This document shows, in pieces, positions 10,106 through 19,862 of a stretch of 64,000 bases of DNA. The DNA is from Bremia lactucae (Eukaryota > Oomycota > Peronosporomycetes > Peronosporales > Peronosporaceae). A model generated the notes under the pieces. It did no database searches. It was given only the letters and a program-made list of their open reading frames with translations, and was not told the DNA's origin. How positions within the stretch are numbered: the stretch's first letter is position 1; every line of letters begins with the position of its first letter. A program made the translations under genes and the position numbers. The stretch is taken from NCBI RefSeq assembly GCF_004359215.1, contig NC_090614.1:2501673-2565672 (forward strand), read 5' to 3'.

Positions 10106-11260
10106 TTATCGCGTCTCGTTGGCTTGCATCTTGGCAAAATCGTTTTTCATAAAAACGAGGGCTTGGGCCACATCATCCACGACTTGATACGCCACGTGCT
10201 CGTTGTGATTCGCTGGACCAGGATGCATCCCCGTGAGTGTCAAGATAGATTTCCATCGCCCACCAGCCTCATTAGCTCCCCAAATGTCCGTCTGAGGATT
10301 ATCTCCGACCATATAAATGCGTGTTACGTTTGGATGCTGTGCATCCAAGAGGGATTCCGTATACGTATACGACGACCGTTGGGGTTTGCCATACAATGTC
10401 TTGGTGAGTTGGTATCCGGTGGTACGTGTATACAAATCCTCTAATACAGCATGAAACGCACCGGCCCCGTACCGTGGCAAGTGGAACTCCCCTACGTATT
10501 GAAAGTCCGAGCACGCCGAGTAGAGAGGAATACACTGGCGATCGGATCGTTGACTTGTTGTACTAGCTGTTCGGAGACCAAAGAGGCCATTAGGAGAGCA
10601 TAAGACATCCATAATCACTTGGAGCTCTCGTCCCCAATAGATAGGATCAATTAATACTAAGATGGCCCCAAATGGCTGTAAATTAAAGCGTCCATTGTGT
10701 TCGAGAGGTTCGTGAACACTTACGTCTGGATACATGGAAGGAAAATGTCGGTGGAGCTGGTCGACTGTCACGACGTGCTTAAAACCGTAGTTTGCGAGGA
10801 CTTGGTGGAGCTCCGTACCGTCTTTTCCGACTGCTAGTACAAGCTCGTTTCCGTGCTTTCTTGCTAGCTCACGCATGGGCGTATGACTCATGCACAACCG
10901 ATCGGTCGGGATTGAGACATTCCCACCTAAGATGTGCTCAATCTGCCGCGCTTTAATCGCTTCTGGGTATCCCCCACCGTTTGTCATAATCGCAAAGGGC
11001 GTGTTGGTCGCTTGTAACTCTAGCAGCACTTCGCGCGCCCCTGGAATTGGCGTCTTGCCACGTAGTAGGACACCATCAACGTCAAAGGCCACGCCAAAAG
11101 TGGAGGCAAATCGACGGCGGGAGGCGCCGATGGAACGAGCTTCACGCAAGAGGTTCATAAGGTGCATGATTAAGGACTTAAAACCGGTTATTATTAAAGC
11201 GACCAAAATCAGTAAAGCGACCAAAATTAGTAAAGCGACCAAAATTAGTGAAGCGACCAC
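10106..11260 (-). CDS. HAD-superfamily class IIA phosphatase, CECR5/HDHD5-like
   Basis: Up to 384 residues, no introns. HAD motif I is FDVDGVLLRG (nucleophile Asp60, acid/base Asp62), motif II MTNGGG, the motif III lysine lies in YGKP, and motif IV is GDNPQTD (Asp320, Asp325). The long cap between motifs II and III and the YGKPQ/GDNPQTDI spacing match the CECR5/HDHD5 and yeast YKR070W group, which are mostly mitochondrial; the natural substrate of that group is not settled. Start choice is open. The upstream ATG at 11260 adds a hydrophobic tract made by an 18-bp tandem repeat. An internal ATG at 11167 (MHLMNLLREARSIG) gives a 353-residue protein whose N-terminus, rich in Arg and Ser, looks like a mitochondrial presequence, and I prefer it. 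It is convergent with the PHD gene. Confidence 0.9.
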   Translation of the reverse strand: MVASLILVALLILVALLILVALIITGFKSLIMHLMNLLREARSIGASRRRFASTFGVAFDVDGVLLRGKTPIPGAREVLLELQATNTPFAIMTNGGGYPEAIKARQIEHILGGNVSIPTDRLCMSHTPMRELARKHGNELVLAVGKDGTELHQVLANYGFKHVVTVDQLHRHFPSMYPDVSVHEPLEHNGRFNLQPFGAILVLIDPIYWGRELQVIMDVLCSPNGLFGLRTASTTSQRSDRQCIPLYSACSDFQYVGEFHLPRYGAGAFHAVLEDLYTRTTGYQLTKTLYGKPQRSSYTYTESLLDAQHPNVTRIYMVGDNPQTDIWGANEAGGRWKSILTLTGMHPGPANHNEHVAYQVVDDVAQALVFMKNDFAKMQANETR

Positions 11261-11267
11261 AATTATC
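11196..11267. repeat. 18-bp tandem repeat, four units
   Basis: Four adjacent 18-bp units (AAAGCGACCAAAATYAGT) at 11196, 11214, 11232 and 11250, the last with three changes. In the frame of the HAD gene on the minus strand each unit encodes the hexapeptide LILVAL or close to it. Confidence 0.93.
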
Positions 11268-11330
11268 CTGTTGAGCAGCCCTTTTTGCGAGCCTTTCCAG
11301 CTTTAATAGCTCAAAAAACTAACAATAGAG

Positions 11331-11577
11331 TTCTCAATATACTGCACACGCAATTTCTTTGTTAAATAGCAAGATGGTTATTCAACGAACAAATTACGTA
11401 CAAATGCCGACAAAAGCTAAAACACATGAAAGTTGTGGCATGCTCGCGCTTGTGGTGGATAAAGAAACAAGAGCATGTGCACTCGCTGCAGCTGCGGCTG
11501 AAATGCTTGGAATGACATTTGATGACACGGGAGGTGCAAAAGGTACTGATCCAATGGTTACTTATAAGATATTGTAA
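11331..11577 (+). other. Repeat-like start of an unrecognised frame, hairpin-forming
   Basis: A 72-codon frame (11359-11577) runs into the LTR fragment at 11573. Its start, MVIQRTNY followed by PTK, is matched at 34529 by MVIQQRNYAKKPTN. At both sites the DNA can form a hairpin (CAATTTCTTTGTT pairing with CAACGAACAAATT here). I do not recognise the protein. It could be the 5' end of a divergent gene cut off by the LTR, or just a dispersed repeat. Confidence 0.4.
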
Positions 11578-11598
11578 CGGGGCACCTTTCACTAGTAC
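11573..11598 (-). repeat. LTR B end fragment, inverted
   Basis: TGTAACGGGGCACC followed by TTTCACTAGTACTG is the reverse of the LTR B 3' end seen near 14020-14045 and at 17824. It abuts the plus-strand LTR B that starts at 11599. Confidence 0.7.
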
Positions 11599-12084
11599 TG
11601 TAACAGGGTGCCGTTACATAAGTATAGTTTCCTATATGAGAAATAACAATTATTATTCCCTATGAGAGGAAATAAATAATATTATTTTTTATTAATTTTG
11701 ACTTAAATAGTTCCGATAATACCGATAAGACATTAGCTCCATTAATTGGGGGGTTAAAATAAAGTCTAAATCAACCCCTCAATCGAAAGAGCTAAATCAA
11801 CTTCGCCAATCGCTACTAGACACGATTGAGCGGTGCGCTATACTTAGTTTGATATTAATATAACAAGTTCAGTCGTAGATAGAAGATCATTACGAAGGAA
11901 CTAAATATATTAATACAGATTCACTTTTTTCCAATTTTAATCCGTTGAATTACCTTTGGTAGCTGAAGGCCCTTAGCTTCTTAGAATTCTTCCTCTGTAC
12001 CCTTGTTTACGTGAAGTTTGGAGCATCCTAACTAGTGTAAGGTTAACTAGTATTGATCAGTACTAGTAAAGGTGCGCCGTTACA
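11599..12084 (+). repeat. LTR of Gypsy family B
   Basis: A 486-bp unit starting TGTAACAGGG and ending CCGTTACA. It aligns with the LTR at 13530-14045 (shared blocks include AGTTCAGTCGTAGATAGAAG and CTTCCTCTGTA). It is followed by a damaged primer-binding site (TGATATCAC where TGGTAGCAC is usual) and then gag-derived sequence, so sense is plus. Confidence 0.85.
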
Positions 12085-12129
12085 CCTGATATCACTTCGT
12101 ATTCCTACGCACGTTCCAGCCGACATAAG

Positions 12130-12592
12130 GCTATAACGCAACGCGTAAGAAGTATAGTTCAATTGAGTGACCTCGAATGGAGAGCGATAGAACGACCGAG
12201 TATGGTCGAAGGCGGGCCAGCCGTTGACGCAATGTTGTTCACTCTGGGCAGAGATGGACAGCTTGCGGCCATAGCAGTTTATTCAATACGAATGCGCCCA
12301 AGAGGAAGTAATTTTGCTTCACCAGCAAGGCTCTCAACGCACAGAAAAGTTAAGAGAACAGGGTGTACGAAGTCTTGGGCCTTGGGGCTCAAGCTTCACG
12401 ACCCATTAGTTTGGTTCGTATGAGGTCTTTAAGACCTGGCTCAGGCAAACATTTGAGCCGCCACGTGCCGAATTCAGGGCTAGAGCGGAGCCCCTGGATT
12501 TGAAGCAGGGCAAGCGTGATTTACACGCTTATACCCAACATACACGATACCTAGACAGTTGTATCGCGAGTCATCCGATTGATGAACAAAAA
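12130..12592 (+). pseudogene. Gypsy family B gag remnant
   Basis: The start codon is lost. Recognisable gag blocks are LEWRAIERPSMVEG (about 12170, compare LQWRAIERMSSVVG at 14180), TKSWALGLKLHDPL (12370-12410) and, in another frame, QGKRDLHAYTQHTRYL near 12510-12555. The middle of gag is deleted between these blocks. At about 12592 the sequence switches abruptly to minus-strand pol, an inversion breakpoint. Confidence 0.8.
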
Positions 12593-13202
12593 CAAGTATT
12601 TGATCGAGGACACTTTCGTCCATCGATGAGCTGCTGATAACTTGTTTGTGCTCGGGAAATAGTGTTGCTGATCTAATGTCGGCCACGTAGTTGTCATCTG
12701 TGACAAGAACGCAGATCAGGTTGACTTTGCCATCACGCTGATCACACAAGCATGTTTCAATTATAGCGTTGGCAATTGAGTTATCTCCGAAGCTAACTTC
12801 GGAGGCGCTAATAGATCAAGTGTATAAGCGCCTACACTTGATCTATTGTTTACTAAGACATGGATTGTCTAAGTTATTTCTTCAAAACTTATTTTTTGAG
12901 GTACCCAGGTTTCCGGGGACTTGCTCCCACAGATTCTCGAGGAATTATGCCCTGAAGATTTATTTGGGATTAGCCTCCCTAATTGCCTCTAGCTGTGGTT
13001 GCGCTACCACAGTAAGATACACTACGATCGACCTCCAGTCGTTTAGTACTTTTGATCTGTCTCTTGTAAACAGGCGTTTCAAACTTTTTTGGATGTTGCT
13101 TTTCAAGCAAACATCCTTGTTATGTTCCACTTAACTTACTCGAGTGATCAAACTTCGACGCTGCCTGTGCTTGTGCACAACCTTCAGGATTTAATAACTC
13201 CA
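12593..13202 (-). pseudogene. Gypsy family B pol linker (protease to RT), inverted piece
   Basis: On the minus strand this encodes blocks found in the other family B copies: GCAQAQAASKFDHS (13196-13150), a damaged stretch around the TLDLI segment, ICVLVTDDNYVADI and SSSMDESVLD (12720-12600). It ends at the inversion joint with gag at 12592 and runs into a gap at 13203, so the upstream protease is not seen. Confidence 0.8.
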
Positions 13203-13302
13203 NNNNNNNNNNNNNNNNNNNNNNNNNNNNNNNNNNNNNNNNNNNNNNNNNNNNNNNNNNNNNNNNNNNNNNNNNNNNNNNNNNNNNNNNNNNNNNNNNN
13301 NN
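13203..13302. other. Assembly gap (100 N)
   Basis: Exactly 100 N, a placeholder of unknown true size inside decayed family B sequence. Confidence 0.99.
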
Positions 13303-13529
13303 TGCTTTCATGAAAAGTTGACATTATAAACATTCGAGACTTGTGAGGAAGCTTGAGGTATCCTCTCTGTTACCAAAGGCTTCGTTTCTGTGTAATTTGT
13401 ATTTAGGCCAAGCATTCGCATTTCTTGCAGGGCCACCAAGTTGCTGATTTTAAGTGTCATGCACTGTAGAAAATTTGAGATCTGTGCCTTAAGTACCCTC
13501 TGTATAATTAAATGTTTCCATGTATCGTA

Positions 13530-14045
13530 TGTATATCGGGATATCCCGTTACACAAGTATTATTTCCTATAAAGAAAATAATTAATATTATTTCGTATGA
13601 GAGGAAACAAAAAAGAAGCACCAAATTATTATCTTTAGTAATTTTGACTTAAATAATCCCAATACAACCAAATTTAGTAATATTAATGCAATAAGACATT
13701 GGCTCTATTGATTGATTGTTTTAAGACTAAATCAACCCCGCCATTCGTTATTGGACACGATTGTGCGGTACGCTAGGAGGCGCCATACTTAATTAGATAT
13801 TAATATAATAAGTTCAGTAGTAGATAGAAGATCATTAAATAAGAAGCTAGATACATTAATACAGTTTTAATTCTGTCTATTATAAAGCCTTAGTCAAGAC
13901 CTTTAAAGCTAAAGACCCTTAGCTTTGTAAGAAACCTTCCTCTGTAACTTTGTGTACGTGAAGTTACGAGGCACCTCACCTTCACTGTAATCAGCGTAAG
14001 GTTTACTAGTACTAATCAGTACTAGTGAAGGATGCCCCGTTTAAC
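13530..14045 (+). repeat. LTR of Gypsy family B, the clearest copy
   Basis: About 516 bp from TGTATATCGGGATATCCCG to GATGCCCCGTTTAAC, with mutated forms of the shared LTR ends. The next bases TTGGTAGCACTTCGTAGTCC form the primer-binding site and gag begins at 14096, which fixes sense and 5' identity. Confidence 0.87.
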
Positions 14046-14095
14046 TTGGTAGCACTTCGTAGTCCGTTCAACGACCTACGCACGTTCCATCCAAC

Positions 14096-14838
14096 ATGGA
14101 CATGTTGGATGAAGAAGGAGGGAGCTTTTCACCTCCTCAAGAAGGCTATCACGCCACGCATGAAGGGCTTACTCATTTAGGTGAACTTCAATGGAGAGCG
14201 ATCGAGCGAATGAGTTCGGTCGTAGGCAGGCATGCCGTTGGCGCCATGCTGGACACTCTGGGAAGAGATGAACATCATGCGGCCATAGTCGAGTTCATAC
14301 AACACGAACTCGACGGGGCCCGAGAGAAAGTAGCCTTGCTTCACCAGCAAGGCTCTCAACACGCGGAAGTGTTAAGAGACAGGGTGCTCAACAATTAGAA
14401 CTATTGAGACAGCAGCATGTCAAATGCTGCTAGCAAGCCGATGCTTCAGCGTCGATCCGATAGCTTAAAGATCGAAATCATAAGTTTTAGGCAATTGAAG
14501 GCGACTCGCGTTTGAAAAGGTTCGTCGAGTTGGACGACGCCATTGAAGCTCGCTGTATCACTGATGATGCGACGAAGAAAAATCTGGCATGTCCAACTTA
14601 GCTGGATATGCCAAATCTTGGGCATTGGGGCTCAAGCTTCACGACCGATTAGTCTTTGGTTCAAACAAGGTCTTTAAGACCGCACGTGGCGGCACAAAAT
14701 GTTTGTCTGAGACCCGGCTCAGACAAACATTTGAGCCACCACGTGCCGAATTCAGGGATCGAGCCGAGCTCGTGGATCTGAAGCAGGGCAAGCGTGACAT
14801 TCATGCCTATCGGGAAATCGATCTTTTCGCTCAGTGTT
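14096..14838 (+). pseudogene. Gypsy family B gag, 5' half, truncated
   Basis: The frame opens with MDMLDEEGGSF at 14096 and reads 100 codons to a stop at 14396. Gag homology continues in other frames (LSNLAGYAKSWALGLKLHD at about 14591, then RLRQTFEPPRAEFRDRAEL). It breaks off at about 14830 where an inverted LTR B fragment starts. The 5' end next to LTR and PBS is well preserved; zinc knuckle, protease and pol are all missing. Confidence 0.85.
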
Positions 14839-15042
14839 TTTAAGCACTAATACATTAACCAATCAATAAAACTAATGTCTTATTGCATCAATATTACCAA
14901 ATTTGGTATTATTGGAACAACTAAGTCATATAATTAATAAAGACAATTATTTGTATTTCTTTGCTTATTTCCTTTCTAGAACATAATATTACTGGTACTC
15001 TTTCTAGGAAATAATACTTATGTAACAGGACACCCAGTTACA
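14839..15042 (-). repeat. LTR B fragment, inverted
   Basis: The reverse complement of the 5' part of LTR B (ATAATACTTATGTAACAGGAC at the right end equals the LTR start read on minus). It truncates the gag to its left. Confidence 0.75.
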
Positions 15043-15370
15043 TATTACCTATCAATGTTGAGAAAATATTATCTTTAGACCACACAAAATAGCAACCAAC
15101 GCCCTGTAGTGTAGTGACTATATACAATTTAGCGTAGCCGATGTTCTGTGGGTTGCCTGACGCATAGGTGCGATAACCTCTTCGATTGTTCACTTGTTGA
15201 TCAAGGGTACGTACTACTTACTTAGCAAATTCAATTATTACAAATTACTCATTGCTTTATTTTCAACATTTGAATTGCACATGTCACATCTCAAATTGCT
15301 CGCAATAGTCTTGTATAATAGAAGAATAGTTAGTGGGTCTCTTCTGCCTCTAATAAAGTCTTTAAAGCCG
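15043..15370. other. Intergenic, 3' of glucokinase, nothing recognised
   Basis: About 330 bp without a domain-bearing frame or repeat that I can identify. Confidence 0.35.
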
Positions 15371-16910
15371 TTATTGCTTGACCGTATTCTGTACAGTAGT
15401 TTTTTCCTGCACAAACTCGTTTGAAGTTTTGGTGCTGAGTACTCTAGAATTTTTTGACTCCAGTAGCTGGCGTGCGTAATAGTGCGCCCCACGTTCCCCT
15501 AGATCTTCCGTAAGCACCAGATAAATCGGAATAGCTTTTAATACAGGGCCCATACGTCCCTTATCGAAGCACGCTTTGAGAAAATTGTCTGTTTTTGTAA
15601 AATAGTCCAAATTTTTGGGTGCGAGCCCCCCCGTGATATAAAACCCTCCACGTGGAAGATACTTAAGCATCGCTGACCCAGCTTCTCGGCCATAGGCACT
15701 GTCACAAACGGTAAAATTCAGAAGCAGTAACACACATATAAGAAAGACATACGGACGCACTCGACTAAAATTTCCATGGCTTGATTGCAAAGTTCATTTG
15801 TTTTGGCATTTGTCCCCACAATTTTTCCTTGCAACGATTTGGCGCTCAGAAAGGCCTGATGCACTGTCTTCTCCACTTTTTCTGGATATTTCTTTGCCAA
15901 GAATCGGTAAATATTGGCCAATCCAGGGCCGCTGACTATACGCTCGACGGAAAAGCGACGGTCACAGCCTAATTCGTTTTTTAAAGAGTTGTACAATTCA
16001 ATCTCAAGCGCGTCAGCTGGGGAAAAATCAACGTGGCCGCCTTCGCTAGCGTAACACGAGCAGTGTCCATCGTTGCCAGCGGTAAGGTAACACTCTCCTA
16101 GACCAGTGCCTGCTCCTATGGTTGCAATTGGCATCCCCTCCTCCCTTTTCGCGTCATTCAGTGTAATGTACTCCTGAGGCATCAAAGTGAGAAGACCATA
16201 CCCCATGGCGACAAAGTCATTAATAAGTTTCACAGTGGGAATGCCAAGTTCCATTTCGAGACCAGGACCATCGATTTTCCATCCATCGGTAATGTTTGTA
16301 AACCTGCAACAAAATTAGAACGCCTTGGATTCGTTTATTTAAAACTGGTTACGTACTCGACAGTATTATTCAGTATCGGACCTGCGCAAGCTAATACGCA
16401 GACCACTGGAAGGCTGTTTTTTACATTTGCCTCCTTTAGAAACAGGTGGCAAACGTCGGAAAAACAAGCATAATTCTCGTTGTGGTACTTTCTCGCAAAC
16501 GTAATATTGCCAGCGGTGACGGAGTCTTGATAGGCAACTCCGCCTGCTGGAATGCGCCACAGCGATAGCCGTGTATTCGTGCCACCGCAGTCGCCAGAGA
16601 TGACAAGGTCGTGTCTATAGACAGAACTAGTATCAGACGTCAAGTCGCTTGACACAACTGGGGGCATCGCGTACGACATGGAGAAGATTCTAAATAATGA
16701 ATGGGAAAAAATATGATGCGACAAACACACACATAAAACCGCCTCATGGATGGGCCAATTAAAAAGTACATTTTGCACATACAATTTTGAAAATCGCTCG
16801 TCGGTCAGTTCTGAGAACACGACGAATTCCGACAATATTTTTCTAATGATCGACAATTTTTCGGATTCCATTATTTTTCTACTTTTGTCTGTGAGTGCTT
16901 GTGCTGTCAT
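15371..16910 (-). CDS. Glucokinase (bacterial-type family, PF02685-like), four exons
   Basis: Phosphorylates glucose with ATP at the entry to glycolysis; probably cytosolic. My model joins exons 16910-16783, 16689-16357, 16303-15761 and 15698-15371, total 1332 nt or 443 residues plus stop. The three introns (93, 53, 62 bp) start GTATGT, GTACGT and GTGCGT and end AG, and the joined frame restores family sequence at each joint: VE|FTNITDGW and LV|DAYGREAG. Motifs are the phosphate loop GDCGGTNTRL, the catalytic Asp in LINDFVAMGYG, the second phosphate loop GAGTGLGE, SEGGHVDF, and GGFYITGGLAPKN near the end. The first intron and the N-terminal 55 residues are the least certain part; MESEKLS at 16871 is another possible start. 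Nothing suggests decay. Confidence 0.9.
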
Positions 16911-17823
16911 CTAACAGCTTAGAAAATATTACTTGGTTGCTATGCCTTTTAAACTATAAATATGCTTTCGCTTTATTAGAAGTTGGCCTTGAATACCACG
17001 CAAATTCAAAAACATTTCCTAATTTCGACGCCGTCAATCTCGTGAAGGAGAAGCAAAATCAATCGATCATGTAATTTGTTAGTATTACAATTTTTTGCTT
17101 AATTAATTTTTCGTTATTAGTATGATGAAAAAAACGAAATTGACAAAATCCGAAGATTTGTGGTGACATTATTGATGGATTAGGCCCAACGCGGTCTCAC
17201 CGATTTTTCTTTTCTTGTCTTTTTTATTGGGTATTAAAATCCCTACAACTGTTTTGTTAAATATTTTTTATTAATTTCGAGTAAACGGCTCCTACTTTCC
17301 CACAAAAAAAAAAAACTTCTATAAGAAATTATATTTAAATTTCGCAAACTAAATTTGTTATTCCCACAACTTCTGTAAATATATTAATTTAAGGTTTCAA
17401 TCCAAATACCGAATGGCCAATTCACGTTATATTTTACCTGTAATTGGCTAATATATATAATGTTCAACTACCATTGGCTAATACAAATTGTTTTTGCTTT
17501 GATTGGCTGATTGGCTAATACATACTATGTTTCAGCTGTAGAATAATGCCGCAATGTCCATGCCTATACAAAAGATGCTTGTTTAGCTTCTTTATACAGT
17601 ATCAGTTCAATCACTCATTCAACATTTACATCAGACTGGCAAAGATACTTGCTACCTACAACATTTCAATGTGCTTCCCCCACCAGTACACCAAACCTAG
17701 AACACATTCGAAGAGCTCTTCAGAGCTGCACAAGAGCTTGCATTTATTGAAGGCTATGCGTTGGCCATCCAAAGCTCTAAAAAGTGCGATACTACATAAA
17801 TTGCGACTTAGGAGGGATATACT
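16911..17823. other. AT-rich intergenic DNA upstream of glucokinase
   Basis: Strongly AT-rich with several A and T runs. Positions 17410-17515 carry a cluster of CCAAT-box sequences, mostly as ATTGGC (about 17443, 17472, 17501 and 17509, plus a forward CCAAT near 17417). No gene; a 93-codon frame at 17546-17827 has no recognisable features. Confidence 0.45.
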
Positions 17824-18254
17824 GTAACGGATCACCTTTCACTAGTACTGATCAGTACTAATTAACCTTACACTCATACCCTGGGGCAAATACAAACAAT
17901 GTGTTTGTGTGTGAGCAGCAACTTTCGTCAAAAGGCCTGCAAATTCTTATGACGTTGCTAAAATCTGTATGGCGCTCCGCACCTACTGACCCCGACCATT
18001 TTTTGACTATCCGCCTCACTCTTGCGATTTCTACAGCGTCGGATCCGCGTCCTCCTCTGTTCATATGCCCAACATACACGATACCTGGTCAGTTGTATAG
18101 TTGGTCATCCAATTGATGAACAAACACAGGTAACTGTGTTGATCAAAAGTCTTGCAGACGGCCCTGTTAAGACCCACCTGTTCCGGCTAGAATTTGTGTC
18201 ACTCGACCAAACGATCTCTATAGCGGAACAGGAGAACTTCAGCCTGAAACTTAA
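17824..18254. pseudogene. Scrambled family B gag/protease debris
   Basis: 17824-17875 is an inverted LTR B end. 17880-18060 is minus-strand sequence around the gag-protease junction (compare 58700-58870 and 50930-51080). 18065-18245 is plus-strand gag (AYAQHTRYL-type block, then VTVLIKSLADGPVKTHLFRLE). The orientation flips near 18063. This is a small mosaic of one family. Confidence 0.75.
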
Positions 18255-18563
18255 GATTGAATTAACCCAACCAATCGCCACAAGACACGATTGTGCGGTG
18301 CGCAAGAATGCGCCATGCATAATTTGTTATTAGTATAATAAAGTCAGTCGTTACGATCGTTACGTAGGAGCTTAATATATTAATACAGTTATACTTTTTC
18401 TCTATTCTAAAGCTTTAAAACCAACCTTTGGTAGTTAAGACTGCTTAGCTACCTGTAATCTTCCTCTGCACGTCGTGTACGTGAAGTAATCGAGCCACCC
18501 CACCTTCACTGTAATCGGTGTAGGTAATGTTAACTGTACTAACAAAGGGTGCCTCGTTACATA
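18255..18563 (+). repeat. LTR B fragment, 3' part
   Basis: Matches the second half of LTR B (ACACGATTGTGCGGTGCGC through CTTCCTCTGCA to the TGCCTCGTTACA end). The 5' part is absent; gag debris joins it directly. Confidence 0.75.
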
Positions 18564-19060
18564 ATATCTTATCAGTTAAGGTCGCCCACACGTGTCGACA
18601 CCGCGAAAAATTTATGGCTATGCGAACGAAGCAAATAGGTATAATTGGTTTACTGATAACGTACACTTTGATGTATACATATGTGTACATACCAGTTCCA
18701 CAATTGATGTAGAGGTTCAGTGCCTTCTGAGGCTTGCACAGTGTTCGGTGAAAGTAAGGAGCCTCCTGAAGGCACGTACTCTTGGGCACTAGTTGCCTTA
18801 CGATTCTCCGAATCGCTAATCCTTTGAGTCAGGACCAAATAAGCTTTGCGAGCTTTCACAACTCGCTGAGTCGTTTCTCTTGTTCCGTAGAGCAAAGTGG
18901 CTCTTTGAGTCTATAAAGCGTCCCCTGACTAAAGGAGCTAGGCAGCTCTGCTACACTTGGTAGCACTCGAAGTCAGTTTAAGGCTGAGTCTGTACAGACT
19001 GATCCTCTATGAGGATGAGAACGCAGGCGAACCTCTCAGAGGCAAGCTTTAGTAAAGAAT
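18564..19060 (+). repeat. LTR D-like 3' end with primer-binding site
   Basis: An LTR-type end GCTCTGCTACA at about 18952 is followed by TTGGTAGCACTCGAAGTC, the same primer-binding site used by families A and B, then sequence like the DNA just inside LTR D (GCACTCGTAGTCAATG near 38300). The left limit of this LTR is not clear. No gag frame survives. Confidence 0.5.
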
Positions 19061-19106
19061 GAACAAATATATAGTATCCCGTATTGAGGGCCCAAAGCGC
19101 TAGTGA

Positions 19107-19862
19107 ACGGCTAAACGCCTATATGCTCGTTGAGTCTACTATGATAGGACAGGTGCATGACCATTTAGCAGCTTTAATGCCCATGCGGTACATTCCAAGT
19201 TGAGAAAAACCATCTAGCTGGAATAAAGCACGTCTCCGGTGAATGGTACATGATAAACAGCAATTGCCTCGCATGCTTCCTCCACCTACACAGGCTTAGC
19301 GCATGCTTCACGCTAATAATGTATCCGTCAGGGCAGAACATACCTTGTGGACAACGTCCAATAGTCCCAACTTAAATTGCTGCTATGCAGCTTGACCCAC
19401 TTTTAGAAGCTGTTCTGGTATTATTTAAATAAAAGGTCTTTGAACGGGCGTGGCCAGAGCGAAAGTTTATCGACTCCACCACGCTACGTTTGAAGCGTAA
19501 TTCTCAGTGCACATCTGAGAGGCTAAACGCCTATATGCCCTTTGAGTCTACCTTGACAGGACAGGTCCATGACCATTTGGCAGCATTAATGACCACGCGG
19601 TGCATTCCAAGATGAGCAAAGCCATCTAGCTCACATATAGCACGTCTCCGGACGCTTACTTTTTCCGGCCACGCCGGTACAAAGACCTCTTATTCAAACG
19701 ATTTATGAGCCGCTTCTGGTAATGGTCAAGCGGCATAGCAGCAATTAAAGTTTGTGACTCTTGAACAATGTTCACTAGATCTGTTCTGCCCTGACGGATA
19801 CATAAATAGCGTGAAAGCATGCGGTAAGCCTAGCAAGCATGCGAGACAATTGCTGTTTCAGC
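19107..19862. repeat. Composite repeat: direct repeat plus about 205-bp inverted repeat
   Basis: A block of about 135 bp at 19107-19240 (GGCTAAACGCCTATATG... to CACGTCTCCGG) recurs directly at 19521-19655. A block of about 205 bp at 19253-19463 recurs in reverse complement at 19662-19862, including TCTGTTCTGCCCTGACGGATAC, GCATGCGAGGCAATTGCTGTTT and GGCCACGC. No coding frame covers it. It may be the ends of a non-autonomous transposon or an inverted duplication. Confidence 0.8.
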
